Assembly (NCBI GenBank): GCA_973895155.1
Contig: OZ316896.1
Span: 5,146,001-5,210,000 of the forward strand
DNA from: Marsupella aquatica
Taxonomy: Eukaryota > Marchantiophyta
Direction: 5' to 3'
DNA length: 64,000 nt
Shown here: one piece after another, positions 23,175-34,786 of the stretch
Layout: each line of letters opens with the position of its first letter
How positions within the stretch are numbered: the first letter of the stretch is position 1
Translations under genes and position numbers: made by a program
Notes under the pieces: model-generated
What the model was told of the DNA's origin: nothing
Seen by the model: the letters and a program-made list of their open reading frames with translations, nothing else
Databases searched by the model: none

Positions 23175-26100
23175 ATGTCGAGTGCGCGGAGTTTTCACGA
23201 AACGTTCTATGGAACCCCCAGCGTGGACGAGTCTCGCAGGCGGCGGGGGAAGAAAAGGCACAAGGCAGAGAAGGAAGAACCACAGAACGAGGTGTCCGTG
23301 ATCGGTGTCCATTACCGATCCTTTGACGACGATTCCATGGCCGCGTTTGTGAATTCCGCGACGGCTTTGGTTCCTTGGAATGGGGATTCGAAGCTGTTGA
23401 TTGACCGATACGATGTACGGCACTTGCTCCAGGATCTTACGGGCATTCGTCGCCGCCGAGCCCGACCACCTTCTCCAGATGCAACGAAGGAAGAGCTTGA
23501 CTACGAGCGGTTTAGGGATGTGGAAGGTCTGGAAAATCCTAGTCCTCCCGAGGGTATGAGCTTCTCCTTTGCCTTCCTCCTGATTTATTCCTGTGCTGGT
23601 ATTCCTGGATGTTCAGATGGTGCCAAATCAGTTATATATTTCATGTACTGTGTGTCCGAACGGAGCTCACCCTTGGGGCAGAGGTGTCCATGATGTGACC
23701 CGGAGCTATGGAAAGCCCCTTTCTGAGATGTTCGCTGTTAGGGTTTATTCGTGGAGCACCAGTCTAAAGCTTCCCCTCGATGGATCGACCTATACCTGAT
23801 ATGACCCTTGGAGGAATGACAATTGTCCATCAAACCTGTATTACAAATATCTCCAAGAGAATCGAGAGATGCAAGTACCCTGTCGTGTGCCGCGGCAAAT
23901 GTGCGGTGACGACATCGTCATGTGAGGGATGCAGACTGGCGGAAGTTCCGTGTGGATGGATTTGTGAAGTAACTCGCCACAAGTTATTGGCAGCTGAAGC
24001 CCAGTAGGGTTTTGTCCAGTGAAATTACTCCAATAAAAGTGGAGCTTTGAACTCATCCTGGAACTGTATCCAGGGCTGCATTGTCTACCAGTGTTTCTCT
24101 GTGAAGTCTTAGGACCAGCAACATTTGGTTAGATGGAAGATTCACTTAGGTCAGCTTGAAGCAAGCAGAGATATGAGGCCTCGTTGGTGGGAAGTCAACC
24201 TGCATTGAGTTAGTAAATTCTGCAGCACCTAAATCTCCGTCAAAAGGCATCCATAGGTGCCGGTTTCGTTCGATCTACCAAGGTCCTGTAGACGAGAGGA
24301 AAGAGGGCAGAGGGCCGGGTTTGTCGGGTTGAGCTGCGAGAGGGCCTGAACGTCCTCTGGAAGGACAGTTGAGGTGCACGTTATCCAAGTTATAAGACTG
24401 TTATGCTCACCTCTCTTGATCATGTTCAAGCGTGCAGGCATGTCTGTTCATTTTGAGTTCATTTTTCTACTCCGGCCAACAGTAAGAGGCTTTAATCCTT
24501 CTCTCCTATATATGCGATCTAGATTGCAATAGTCTTTTCTCTTGATGCTTAGCCACCGTTCCATGCATCCCCTGCATCCGATTGCAGTCGGACGAGATGT
24601 TTGCATCGTGGGATTAAGCTTGTATCTGACACTGTGGCAATGACTTGCAGATGAAGTGATGGATGAAGACCCTACCGATGGTGGATATCAGAGGGTTGGC
24701 TTCGATTACGGGAATGGTGGCGAGCAGGCCACACGTAAAGAAAGGGTGGAGGATGCTTTATTCTCTCCACCATTCTCTGTTCCAGAACATTTACGCTTGC
24801 AAATCGTAAGTAGTGTGAATCTGCTCTCTCCTCTGATGGATGGACAAATAATCCAGTTGACTTAGTAATGCCCTTGAATCAGCTCTGCTCTGCCTACTGT
24901 GACACTAACGAGGGTGGGAGTGGTGTGTTCCTGACAACTTGACGAGGACTCTGGGTTTCAGGTTTGCTGGTGACGATTGGGACCAGGTTGTGGTGTCCTT
25001 AAGAATGTTCCTTGCTTCAAGCTGATGAACGTGGCAATGTGCAGGGGGGCTTGAGGGTCCAGGGGCTTCTTGGCTGCTGTCATTTATGGACGGCACTCAA
25101 CACCTCAGAAATCAAAATCCAGTCTCTGGGTTAGCTGCAATGTAACGGGCACTTGGCTTGTATACTCGTGTCTCATGCATGTCTTAAACTTCTCTATCCC
25201 ACACCTGTGAGTTTACTTCTCTGGGCCCTATCGTGGGACAGTCGGCCGATGGTTGAGACTGTTCTAACCGGGATCCTACATGTTGACACGGCTGAGTCCT
25301 TCATGAAATCATTGACAATTCGGTTGTGTGTTTTGTCCTTACATGTGCAGCCTACCTCTACCAAGGTGCATCAGATCATGGCCGGAACTGCTAAATATGT
25401 GATTGAACATGGCGGGCAGGCTGAAATCGTTCTCCGAGTCAAGCAGGCAAACAACCCCACGTTTGGCTTTCTTATGCCTGATCACCATGATCATGAGTAT
25501 TTTCGCTTTCTAGTAGCTCATCCGGAGCATGTAGGGATTGGTGCTACTGTACAGCAAGAAGAAGCAGCCGAAGTGGCAGTTGCAGCCAGCAGCGAAGAAG
25601 CCGAAGGCGGGTTGTCTCTTTTGGGAACGGCTTATGGTGATGCTGATGAAGATGACGAAGAGGATGACAGAGAAGGCGAAGCAAGTAAGGATCAAGCAGT
25701 GGAGCTGCTGGCAGTTGCAGCAGAAGATGTAAAGGAGGTAGACGATGTGACAAAACAACACATGGATGGCAGTAGTGATCATGGTGCCACCAGTAAGAGA
25801 TCCTCCACAATTAATCTGACGACAACAGATGGGGCAGAAGATGCGACAAAGGACACTGGGGATTCCATTGAAGGGTCTCTTGGATCTGACCTTCCTCAGG
25901 GCGCCGCGGAAGCTGGTGAGGCACCAGTCGATGGGATGGCTGATTCTTGTTCTGGGTCACAAGAGCCAGTTCCCCCCGGAATGGAGGCATTTAGTTTGGG
26001 TTCAGGAGAGAAGGAAGGACATGAAGGTCGTGGTCTATCTGGAGATCTTGATAACCAGGTACTCCCTTACAAGGAGCCACCAACGCAGCTACGTCTTATT

Positions 26101-28611
26101 ATTGATAAGATGGTGGAGTTCATATCAAGGAATGGGAAGGAGTTTGAGGCAATTGTGAAAGAACGTGATAAAGCGGATCATCGGTTCCCCTTTTTTCTTC
26201 CTTGGAATGAGTACCATCCGTATTATGTAAAGGAACTAGAGTCTGCTAGGCAGGTTCGTAATTCTATTCTTCTGAGAGCGTGGAACTTGCAATATTTGTT
26301 TCTCAAATTTTCTCATTGTCAGTTTCTCTTAGACTTGTCGGGTTGCCGCTGAATTTCTTCAAGTTTTATAAGCGGTGTATCTGTCAACACTTTTGGATAT
26401 TTTGGATCAGCACAACTGATAAATACATGGATCAAGAGATGTTTTGTTAATTCACTGTATTTAGTTGTGTCCGATTTCTGCCTCATGATCAGTTCCAGGG
26501 GCTTGTAGACTTGTACTGTACCTCTTATTTTATTGCAGCAGCGGACTCGATTTTTCTGCGATGGGAATTTCCTGGAAAACTTAGGATTTGATTCATGATT
26601 AATTTAATGTCTTTATTGTGGTTTGCAGGCACAGTTGTCTGCAGGAACTGATGCTGCTGGTATTCTATCGGCCGGTGAAACCTCCAATCCTCTGCAGGGC
26701 CAAGTTGAAGAGAAAGATGACGAACCTGAGAGCTTTCTGAATGGTGTCCCCTATTGGGACATCTCTCAGGCAGTTGAGTCCAATCTGGAAAATATCGAGG
26801 GTCGAGCATCAGATATGCCGGAAAGAAAGGAAGGAGAATCTTACAATGGTGAGGGTGGGATGGGTTTTGACGCTGTAATGGCTGCTGTGCGTTTTGCTAC
26901 CCGAGGTCGTCCTCAAACTGTTGAAGACAACAATGAATCAGATTTACAGGGCGTTTCTGGTGGAAGTGAGCGCCAGAAGATTGGGTCTGATGAAGCAGTA
27001 CTTGCGGCTATAAAGGCTGCTACTGGGAGAACCAAATTGGATTCTTCAGGGTCTATTGGCGAACAGGAAATTTCCTATGCAGCGGGATCAAATGGTTCAG
27101 CTGTAAAGGATGCCGTTCTAACTTCACCATTATCTTGGGACTCAGCTCTAGGTGATATCAAAGATACCATTCAAACTTCTTTATCACGTGGTGCTTCTCT
27201 AGGTGACATCAGTGAGCCCATGAGGACTTCAACATCCGTCTCTCCAAACATTCTGGAGGCTCGTATTGGCTTGGATCAGGATAATGCGGTGGTTCCCCAT
27301 GCCGCTGTAAAAGCAGCAACTGTATCAACTGGTGACCAAAGGGATTTAACGGAACCACAACTGACTACTCCTGAAAAGCGGAAGGCAGAGAGGTTGAAAA
27401 AGGCAAAACTTTTCGCAGCAATGATCAAGGACAATAACGGATCTTTGACTGGTCCTGTACAGTCGTCTGGGCCACATGATATTTCTGCACCAAACGTTGA
27501 CAGGCTCAACCCGGTGTTAGTTGCATTGGAGAGCACAATATCTAAGTGTGGTGGTGAGACACAAGTTGCTTCTGTTGGTACAGAGCCTGAGACGAGGGAG
27601 CAGACTGGTGATCCACAGGTGCAAGTGGCTTTGGAGGCAGATATAGAATTAGTTGATACCTCGATCAAGCAGAGAAAGCACAAGTCGAAATCGAAGGACC
27701 AGGACGAGAAAAAGCGAAAGCATCGTCACAAAAGGGAAAAGGATGCCGATGAAAGGAGAAAGGAGAGCAGGCAGTCGCCTGACACAGGAGAGAGGAGAAA
27801 AGAGAGACACAATGACCACGAACAAGACGGTAAGAGGAAGGAAGGGAAACATACCCGTGAGCCAGAAGAAAGGGTGAAAGATAGTAAAAGTAGTGCAGCG
27901 GAAGGAAAGTTGAGGAAAACCGAAGATTTCCAGGACCTGGACGATAGGAAAGAAGAATATGAAGAAGCACGTAGAGATATGAGTTATTATAGTCATGATG
28001 TTGATGGCAGGAGGAAAGACAGTAAGTATAGATATGAGGCAGAACGCAGGAAGACAAAGGAGAGACCTAGACAGGACTCTGAAGGGCTGCGAAAGGAAAG
28101 TAGACATGTCTACGATTTAGAAGAACAAGGGAGGGAAGACAGACACAAACGTGAGAGAGACCGGACGAGAAAGTACAAAAGGGATAGGTACGATTCTGAA
28201 GACAGTAGTGGAGATAGACATCACTATGACTCGGACGAGATAAAGAAACGGAGCCACAGAGAAAGATACGACTCCGACGAGTTAAGGAAAGAACGGATCC
28301 ATAGTCATGGAAAGAAGAAGAAATTCTCCGACAAAACAGATGAGAGTGATGATTATGATGGCAGAAGAAACGAGCATAGGTCAAAGAAGAGTCGACAACA
28401 TGGTGAAGATTACACACTTGCAGAGCGACCGAGTATGCGCAATCGAGACCGGAAAGTTGACAGGAAATCTGGTTTAGTGAGCCCCGTGAGGCAAGACGAC
28501 GCACCAGAAACAGAATTAACGCGTGTTGGGGAGGAGAAATCTACTGTCCCATCTATAGATGTGCCTGATGACATTCGAGCCAAAGTCAGGGCAATGCTTG
28601 CAGGGCTATAG
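23175..28611 (+). CDS. SFSWAP: SFSWAP (Suppressor-of-White-APricot) splicing regulator: DRY_EERY, two SURP modules, charged C-terminus
   Basis: Exons 23175-23553, 24651-24805, 25351-26253 and 26629-28611 join in frame to 1139 residues. The start is fixed by an in-frame TAG at 23151-23153. Residues 21-30 (RRRRGKKRHK) are a nuclear signal. The DRY_EERY domain shows DRYDVRHLL at 77-85 and EELDYERF at 106-113. SURP1 covers about 180-235 (STKVHQIMAGTAKYV...FLMPDHHDHEYFRFL). An acidic linker leads to SURP2 at about 420-476 (IIDKMVEFISRNGKEFE...YHPYY). The last 300 residues are a K/R/E/D/S-rich tract resembling an RS domain, closed by VPDDIRAKVRAML, the usual family end. The protein is expected in the nucleus, where SURP modules contact SF1-type factors and regulate alternative splicing. 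Drosophila SWAP autoregulates through retention of its own first introns, and here introns 1 (1097 bp) and 2 (545 bp) are long. Very secure assignment. Confidence 0.96.
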
Positions 28612-30400
28612 ATCTGTTTCTTTATCTTTCAGACGGGCTATAAAAGTTATTGTCCGTTACTTGGTGGATCTGGGTTTGAATCGTCTGCCAAGTTTGTTTG
28701 CAGCCTGGAGCTTTGGTCGGAAATTTGAGCTAGAAGTAGATCGATTCAGGCATACACAAGTCGTAGTCCGGGCCTGCAATTTTATTTCGAGGTCCTGCAT
28801 AGCCTGCTCTGTTGTACCCTAACCCGTATTTGGCAACTGATCTATTTCTCTTGGCTTCATAAAGGTGAATTGATCCTTCCTCTGAGAAACAGATCAGTTT
28901 ACGGTCCAATGTACTTATTGAACCTTGATTGCAGATTCTTCGCATTGCTACGCCATAAGTGGTATTTCCACTACTGGTGCTTGCAAAGAGATTCATCGCA
29001 GAGTTTGAATACCTTTTTAAAGACTACTCGTCCGTTGTTTTTCTCTGTTTTCTGGGAGTGGTGCTGACTGAAAGCTGAACGGTTTAAAGGAAGTCCCGCA
29101 GCTCTTGGACAGGTGTAGTTTATGAATCAAAGTCTCAGACTGCCTTTCTGTTTCTGTGAACAGCAGGCTAGTGCTATTTCCAAGATTACAACTTAAATTT
29201 AACAATAGCGCGCGCATGGTAAGCCTTTCCTCCAGATAAGTGGTTGTTGAACTTAGACAGGGTTCTTGCGAATGAATGGTGCCCCAGTTGTTGTAATCGT
29301 CATTTTGCGGACTTTGATGGTGCTCGCTAGCGGTACTACAACTTGTATACCTCCTCGCAGCAGAGCTCAACCTTTGACTGAAGCCTATGAAGGGCTCACT
29401 GCCAATATTTCCGTTCGATAATACGTTTCGAAAATTGTACATCGTTCCTAGCAACGAAGAGCAAGAACGAACTGGCAGACTGGCCCGTGCTCAAACATCA
29501 AAAGTAGAAGCGCGTGGGCTGTACGAGTAGAACCTAACAGAACAGTTTTCTCTAGTGGGCGATAAGTGGCATCTCACTACGATAGTAAAAGTTCCGATGA
29601 GAATGGGAGCTAATACACGCAGGATCTACAAATGAATACGGAGGTATGATGAAACTTTTCGGTCAAACATGGGATGAATTTCGTCCTTCAAACAAGTCGT
29701 TCAGAGACATTTTACCCTTGCATTGGAGAATGTAGAATACCGAACGAGAACCACGTCCTCCCGTCATATCCTACTAGGCATGCGTTCAGTACTTGTGAAT
29801 GGATATGTTTGGAGGTTCCTTTCAAATATGGTGAAATCGTTTGAGCTGGCCCGTATCCTGAATCTTGAATGGAAGGCACCAGAACGAGCTGGATTTCATT
29901 CCTCACGCAACTGGCCAAACATTTGTAACTTAGATTTCGTTCCACAATCCACCCTGAGCATTGCCCCATCTGTGTCATATCAACTCGAAGGCAAAGTCGT
30001 AAGGTATCGACTTTGTGACTCACAGTCCAAACTTTGAGCTGTCTTTTCCCTTGAGAACATCCAATTCCGATTAGGACGGGCACACCGTAAGTTAGAAGTT
30101 CTGATAGTTCTATGGGAATGGCATGCGGTGATAATTTGTGCCCGTGGGTTTGGTCTCATGGTCGGTCATGCTATCCGGAAAGCGTTGAAACGAGACGAAT
30201 GGCCTCCTTGCTTAGGTCGTAGCGGATGATTTTGCCGTCAAAGGCTGGACCCAACGTGCCGAACTCAGGCCAAAATTTCGTCAGTCCCAGCTGATGGACG
30301 TCCAGAAAGGACGACGATTACGAATCATAGTTAATGGAAACAGATCATTCTGCAGCTGCAATACCAATGACCGTCCCTGAAATAGTTCCTGGACTCACTG
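28612..30400. other. SFSWAP 3' region and intergenic DNA
   Basis: It contains the presumed SFSWAP 3' UTR. One minus-strand frame, ATG 29442 to stop at 29017, gives 141 residues whose first 40 (MYNFRNVLSNGN...RLSSAARRYTS) look like an R/S-rich mitochondrial presequence. No domain is recognisable after it, so it is recorded only as a weak candidate. The rest shows no supported gene. Confidence 0.35.
29017..29442 (-). CDS. Weak candidate small protein with mitochondrial-presequence-like N-terminus
   Basis: ATG 29442 opens a 141-codon frame. The N-terminus is hydrophobic/Arg/Ser-rich without acidic residues for its first 17 positions, with RLSSAARRYTS at about 28-38, as in presequences. The remainder (HHQSPQNDDYNNWG and a Ser/Thr/Leu-rich tail) matches nothing I know. 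A possible splice donor could end the exon near 29265. There is no homology evidence and chance is quite possible. Confidence 0.2.
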   Translation of the reverse strand: MYNFRNVLSNGNIGSEPFIGFSQRLSSAARRYTSCSTASEHHQSPQNDDYNNWGTIHSQEPCLSSTTTYLEERLTMRALLLNLSCNLGNSTSLLFTETERQSETLIHKLHLSKSCGTSFKPFSFQSAPLPENREKQRTSSL

Positions 30401-30408
30401 GGCTGTCT

Positions 30409-30429
30409 TTTAGGGTTTAGGGTTTAGGG
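30409..30429 (+). promoter_or_regulatory. Interstitial telomere motif / telo-box (TTTAGGG x3)
   Basis: Three perfect copies of the plant telomere repeat. Such telo-boxes occur in many plant promoters and bind TRB/telobox factors, recruiting Polycomb in angiosperms. No adjacent gene could be assigned, so a regulatory role is unproven. It could also be a scar of break repair. Confidence 0.6.
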
Positions 30430-30639
30430 AGCAATTCTCAGACCGGGAACAGCACTTACAGCAATTCACAGTACCCTTACACTGAACGCTACACAAGGGG
30501 GCGTATCTCTATAGTTAAGTTGCTTCGACATGTTAACGGCGGCGTTTGACCTTTCATCTCACAGACATGTCGACTTGTTGGTGAGTGGTATCGTTGTAAG
30601 TGGGTGTGCAGATCTGGCAATCTCTTTTGCCAGATCTTG

Positions 30640-30890
30640 TCCCATGTCTATTCTAGAGTATTGCTACAGTCTTTTGATGATGCCAATTCAGGAAGTTTGG
30701 ATTTGTTGTATAGTACAGACTTCTTGCACTCCAGAGCATTGCTCCAGTCTCTTAATGATCTCAGTTTAGGAAGTTTTGTTTTTCTGTAGAGTACGGACTT
30801 CTTGCACTTCAGAGTGTTGCTCCAGTCTTCTGATGTTGTCAGTTCAGTTCAGTTCAGTTCAGGAAGTTTTGGTTTTGTTGTACAGTACAG
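30640..30890. repeat. 78-bp tandem repeat, three copies
   Basis: TTGCT(C/A)CAGTCTNNTGATGATNNCAGTTNAGGAAG-type units have anchors TTGCTACAGT at 30661, TTGCTCCAGT at 30739 and again at 30817, exactly 78 bp apart. Within the last unit AGTTC has expanded to four perfect copies (30841-30860). Confidence 0.85.
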
Positions 30891-33364
30891 ACTCTCAGAG
30901 GACAGAGTCCAAATTTATCCATCACAAGTAGGGCCTTCGATTGCTACCTGATGAGAATCACCCTAAACTTACACTGCCGGCATCAGTTCAGATATCTGGA
31001 CGGGAGTGTAGTTCCTTGGACTGGCTAAATTGTTGTTGCTTCTTCGTCCCATTCAAACGAAAACTAAGCCAGCCCAAAGCATCTCTACTTTCGTACATCT
31101 GTCTTGGCATGCGTTGAACAGCATGTACGAGAAGGGGAATGGAGGCTAAATCTCGCTGTCCCATTGGGAGATTGCACGATGAAGTTTTGTCGTGCTAACT
31201 CCAGATTCGAAGGTGCTAGAAATTGTGCCGAAGGTGGGATTTCTTTTGACGGAGGTTTTGTCCGATCCTCTGTCCTATCTCATTGGAGCAATATTGAAAC
31301 TGGCAGTGATGGCAAATTAGAAAGGCCTCATCTCAAAGCCTAAGAATGCGGCTCCATTGTCTCTCTCGAATAGAGCAACTTGCTGAGTAGGGAGCGAGGG
31401 GCATCTTCACCTTGTTTGTGCACTCGAGATATTGTATCCAATTTTGCTGTTGCTGTTTGTCTTGAATTGAAATGAGGAAGAACACTCAGTAGTCTCTCCC
31501 CACCCCAATAGTGACATACGTTCATTGTGGGAACCCATTTCAGGGTGATCTCCCACAGATCAGACAAAGACCAGCACCAGGAGGAAGAGAGTATTAAAGC
31601 AGTGTTTCACACTGGACAACCCCAGTGGACAACCAAGGACTGAGTAGATGATCAGAACTCCCATCCACTAGCCACAAAACCCATGCCACCCACACCCACA
31701 TATACATTGACCTTGGGGCCTTTCAGTTCCGGGCTCAACCCCTGGCTAACTGACCTAAGCCTGGCTATCCAACCTAAGCCACTTGGTTTGTATCCAACTT
31801 TCACACCTACAAATGGTTGCTGAGTAGGTAGAGAGGGGCACCTTCACCTTGTTAGTGCACTGCCTGGAGATATTGGATGGAGCCTAGCACACCTACAGAT
31901 CCCCAGTTTCTGTCCTCATTGTCATTTTTAAGACAATGATTGGGTGTTTGTTGCACTAGAGGGGGCTTAGACATATCCTTGCTAGGGCTGAGGCTGTTGG
32001 TTTTGTGACCCTCCTATCTTGGTTAGGTCACAGCTTTACCTAGCTTTTTAGTTTGCTGCTTAGTAGTGCTTTAGTTCTTTTGCTATTGCAGGGGACTCTT
32101 GAGCTCTTTGGTCTTCTTGGGGTTCTCTTTTCCCTGTTTTCTCCCCTTTATTGGGTTGTTTGCCTTTGGGATTGTGTGTCCCGGTTTGGCTCATTTTGTT
32201 CTCTTGCAGTGTGATATGCGAGCTAAAGTAGGTGGCAATGGTTATCTTGCCTGATGGAGGGGCAATCAGGATGGCATAGCAGGGTAATCCTTAAGGATTT
32301 TTAGAAAACTTTGCCAGTGTGACTAAAGGTACTTTGGGTTAGGGAGGAGACACTCAGAATGTTCTTTATACATATTTCCTAGATTTATTCCTGGCCATCA
32401 GATCTCCCTAGATTTAAGAAGAACCGTCAAATTGTGGCTAATGGACCTTGTGTGTGTTGGAAAACTAGCTATTGAGACCCAGAAAAGTGTCAAATGATTC
32501 AGAAGGTGGAATTTACACAGCAAAAAGTTCTCCAACACCAATCTCATAATCTCTGACACTTTGTGCATACTCTAAATTAGTGAGTTAAGAATGGTGACAT
32601 TTCAAGTGCCTTACCATACTAATTTTCAGAGAGCTCATATGCCATTAAGCATAGTCTAAAGATCATAATTTTCCTCTACCCTAGAAAAGATGGCCTAAGA
32701 CTTCACTCTATGAGCCTGCTATGGAGTAGGTCAAGAATGGCAGACTTTTGTCACAAAACATAGTACAGACATGCCAATGCCCAAGTGTTGCACTATTAGC
32801 AAGGGTGAGGAGGCGCCGACCTCAAGACATAGGGCACTTGGTGAGGTAGGAAGGTATTTTTGGCCGATCAAACAGTGACTTGAAAAAGCAGTTTTCTACC
32901 AAATGGCCAAGATTTGTTCCCATCTAGATGACTGTTTGTAAACCTACAATCAAGCAGAATGGCCTGGATTGAATATTACAGTGTGTAGATATTGTCAATT
33001 ACCTCCTCCCAATTCTAAGAGCCATCCGAACACCATCATTTCTACTGGGTGACAACTGTGGGGGAAGGGGGGTGACTGACATGGAATTGGGCTCTCAAAT
33101 ACTTTAGGAGCACTATTTCAAAGGATGGCCCCTAGGTTTTCCATGTTTGTAATGTTCTCTATTGGTACTGATTTGTTTTCACAAGTTCTGGTTTCTTGTA
33201 AGGTGAGCTGCTTAGAATACTATACTTAAGTACTGAGATTTACTAAAATTGCCACTCTTGTTGTCAAAATGTATACTTTGTCACTTTTTTTAGTTTAAGT
33301 ACTAATTTGCCATTGTTTCCATTGCAAGTTAGGCAAAGTAGCTATAGGTAACTTGAAACAATCC
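30891..33364. other. Intergenic DNA with minor duplications
   Basis: No supported gene. A GCTGAGTAGG-GAG-GAGGGGCA-CTTCACCTTGTT block near 31380 recurs near 31820 with the same flanking order. Frames at 31104-31343 and 31340-31567 are short, overlap antisense-wise and show no motif. Confidence 0.35.
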
Positions 33365-33690
33365 GACTGTCACCATCAGATGGGCTGTCACCATCAGATG
33401 GTCATCCATGTCCTCTACCCTAACCGCAACAACCGTTCCAGCTGTAGACATTGGATTGGGTCTCTTACTTTGCTACCCCTCCAACCCGCTCCGTCCGCTC
33501 TTGGTTGGCTGCCCCAATCCCTGTCCCCCTTGATGAGGGTGGGTGAGGGTGCTGAGGTTAATTTGAGGATGGATGATCATCCAATGAAGGATGGATGATC
33601 ATCCTATGATGCAAACTGAGAGGATGTTGACACTTGGATCACTCCCAGCTACCCAGAGTTACTTTGCTGTCAAGCAAAGTAAGAAGGCAG
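33365..33690. repeat. Dispersed repeat, copy B (partner at 13030-13300)
   Basis: Same order and orientation of blocks as the copy 20 kb upstream. It is preceded by a local doubling of CACCATCAGATGG, and a GGATGGATGATCATCC palindromic block is duplicated at about 33567-33604. These extra duplications are absent from copy A. Confidence 0.75.
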
Positions 33691-34786
33691 TTGTGGAGGA
33701 AAGTGGCAACATAGTAATTAAACCAACAAAACTGGCATACTTACAATGTAGGAAATGTAGGAAATGTCACTAATGTACTTAAATAATGTCATCAATGGAT
33801 TCTTCTAATCCATCGCCATGATGTACAGTAGTGAATTCGTACTTCTCAGTCTGTCTCAGAAGTGGAAAAGACAACAATCTACATTCGTTGAAATCCTCGT
33901 CCTTCAGATACTCCGCCACTGATCTCGTGTGCCACAGGCCACTTGGTTGCACGAGGAGGAGAAGTGTAGTATGAATCCCTCTGAATCCAGCTCCTTCCGA
34001 TTCACAACACCAAGATTTCGAGGTCTTTAGTCGGGATTCAGGTAACTTAACTATACTGCTCTGAGATTTCTCGTCCTCCCTCCCTTGGCATCCATTCTTT
34101 GCTAGTCTTGGTCTTCTCTGTTTCTTTCTCTCAGTTCGGATGGGCTGTGAAGCTTCTGATAGAGCCTAGATGTGCAGATGTTCAGCTCAGGCTACATCCT
34201 GTGTGGGAATCGCTCATACTCTAGTTTCATCATTGGTTTGAGGAGTTTTGGACAATTGGGATCCTGGGTTTAAGACCATATCTCTCCAAGCTATGAAGGA
34301 AGGAAGGAATTGGAGGGTTGCTTGCTCTCTAGGTCGGCAGTTCATTTCCACAGCAATGCCCTTGAAATTAGAGTCTCAGGAACGGAAATCGGGAGTCATC
34401 GAGCTCGCGTGGTCTGTGGTTTGAAGTCTAGAATCGCCAATGTTGATGTTTTTCAGCCGTTACTTCGTTGCTATAGTAGTAATTCCAGGGGTTGATTTGT
34501 TTCCCAATCGATTCTGGATTGACCTGGCTTGCCTCATCAAATATTGGCTGGAAGGTCCCATTGTTTTTCGTCTTTTTTGGGGGGGGATTGGTTTATCTGA
34601 CTCTCCGAGCTGTGCCTTTGCGCAGGAGGGAGGGAAGTGCAGCTCTGCCCTGCTCTACTCTGCTCTCCAAGCTGTGACGGGCTCCATACATGCCTCTAGT
34701 CTCGCTTCTCCTGCCTCGTTTTGCAGGGCTGAGGTCTTTGTGATCCTTGGGAAGCGCCCCCCAGCCGGCAGCTCAAGCCGGCAGTC
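33691..34786 (+). promoter_or_regulatory. Upstream and leader region of the PhzF-like gene
   Basis: Composition becomes more GC-rich from about 33800. No supported separate gene; frames at 34310-34820 are read as leader or shadow frames. A CTCTGCCCTGCTCTACTCTGCTCTCC pyrimidine stretch near 34640-34670 would sit in the 5' UTR. No firm TATA element found. Confidence 0.3.

Noticed and set aside
27276-28504. Long minus-strand frames of 130-152 codons
   Set aside because: Antisense shadows of the K/R/E/D-rich SFSWAP tail; they read as F/L/S/C-rich low complexity without motifs.
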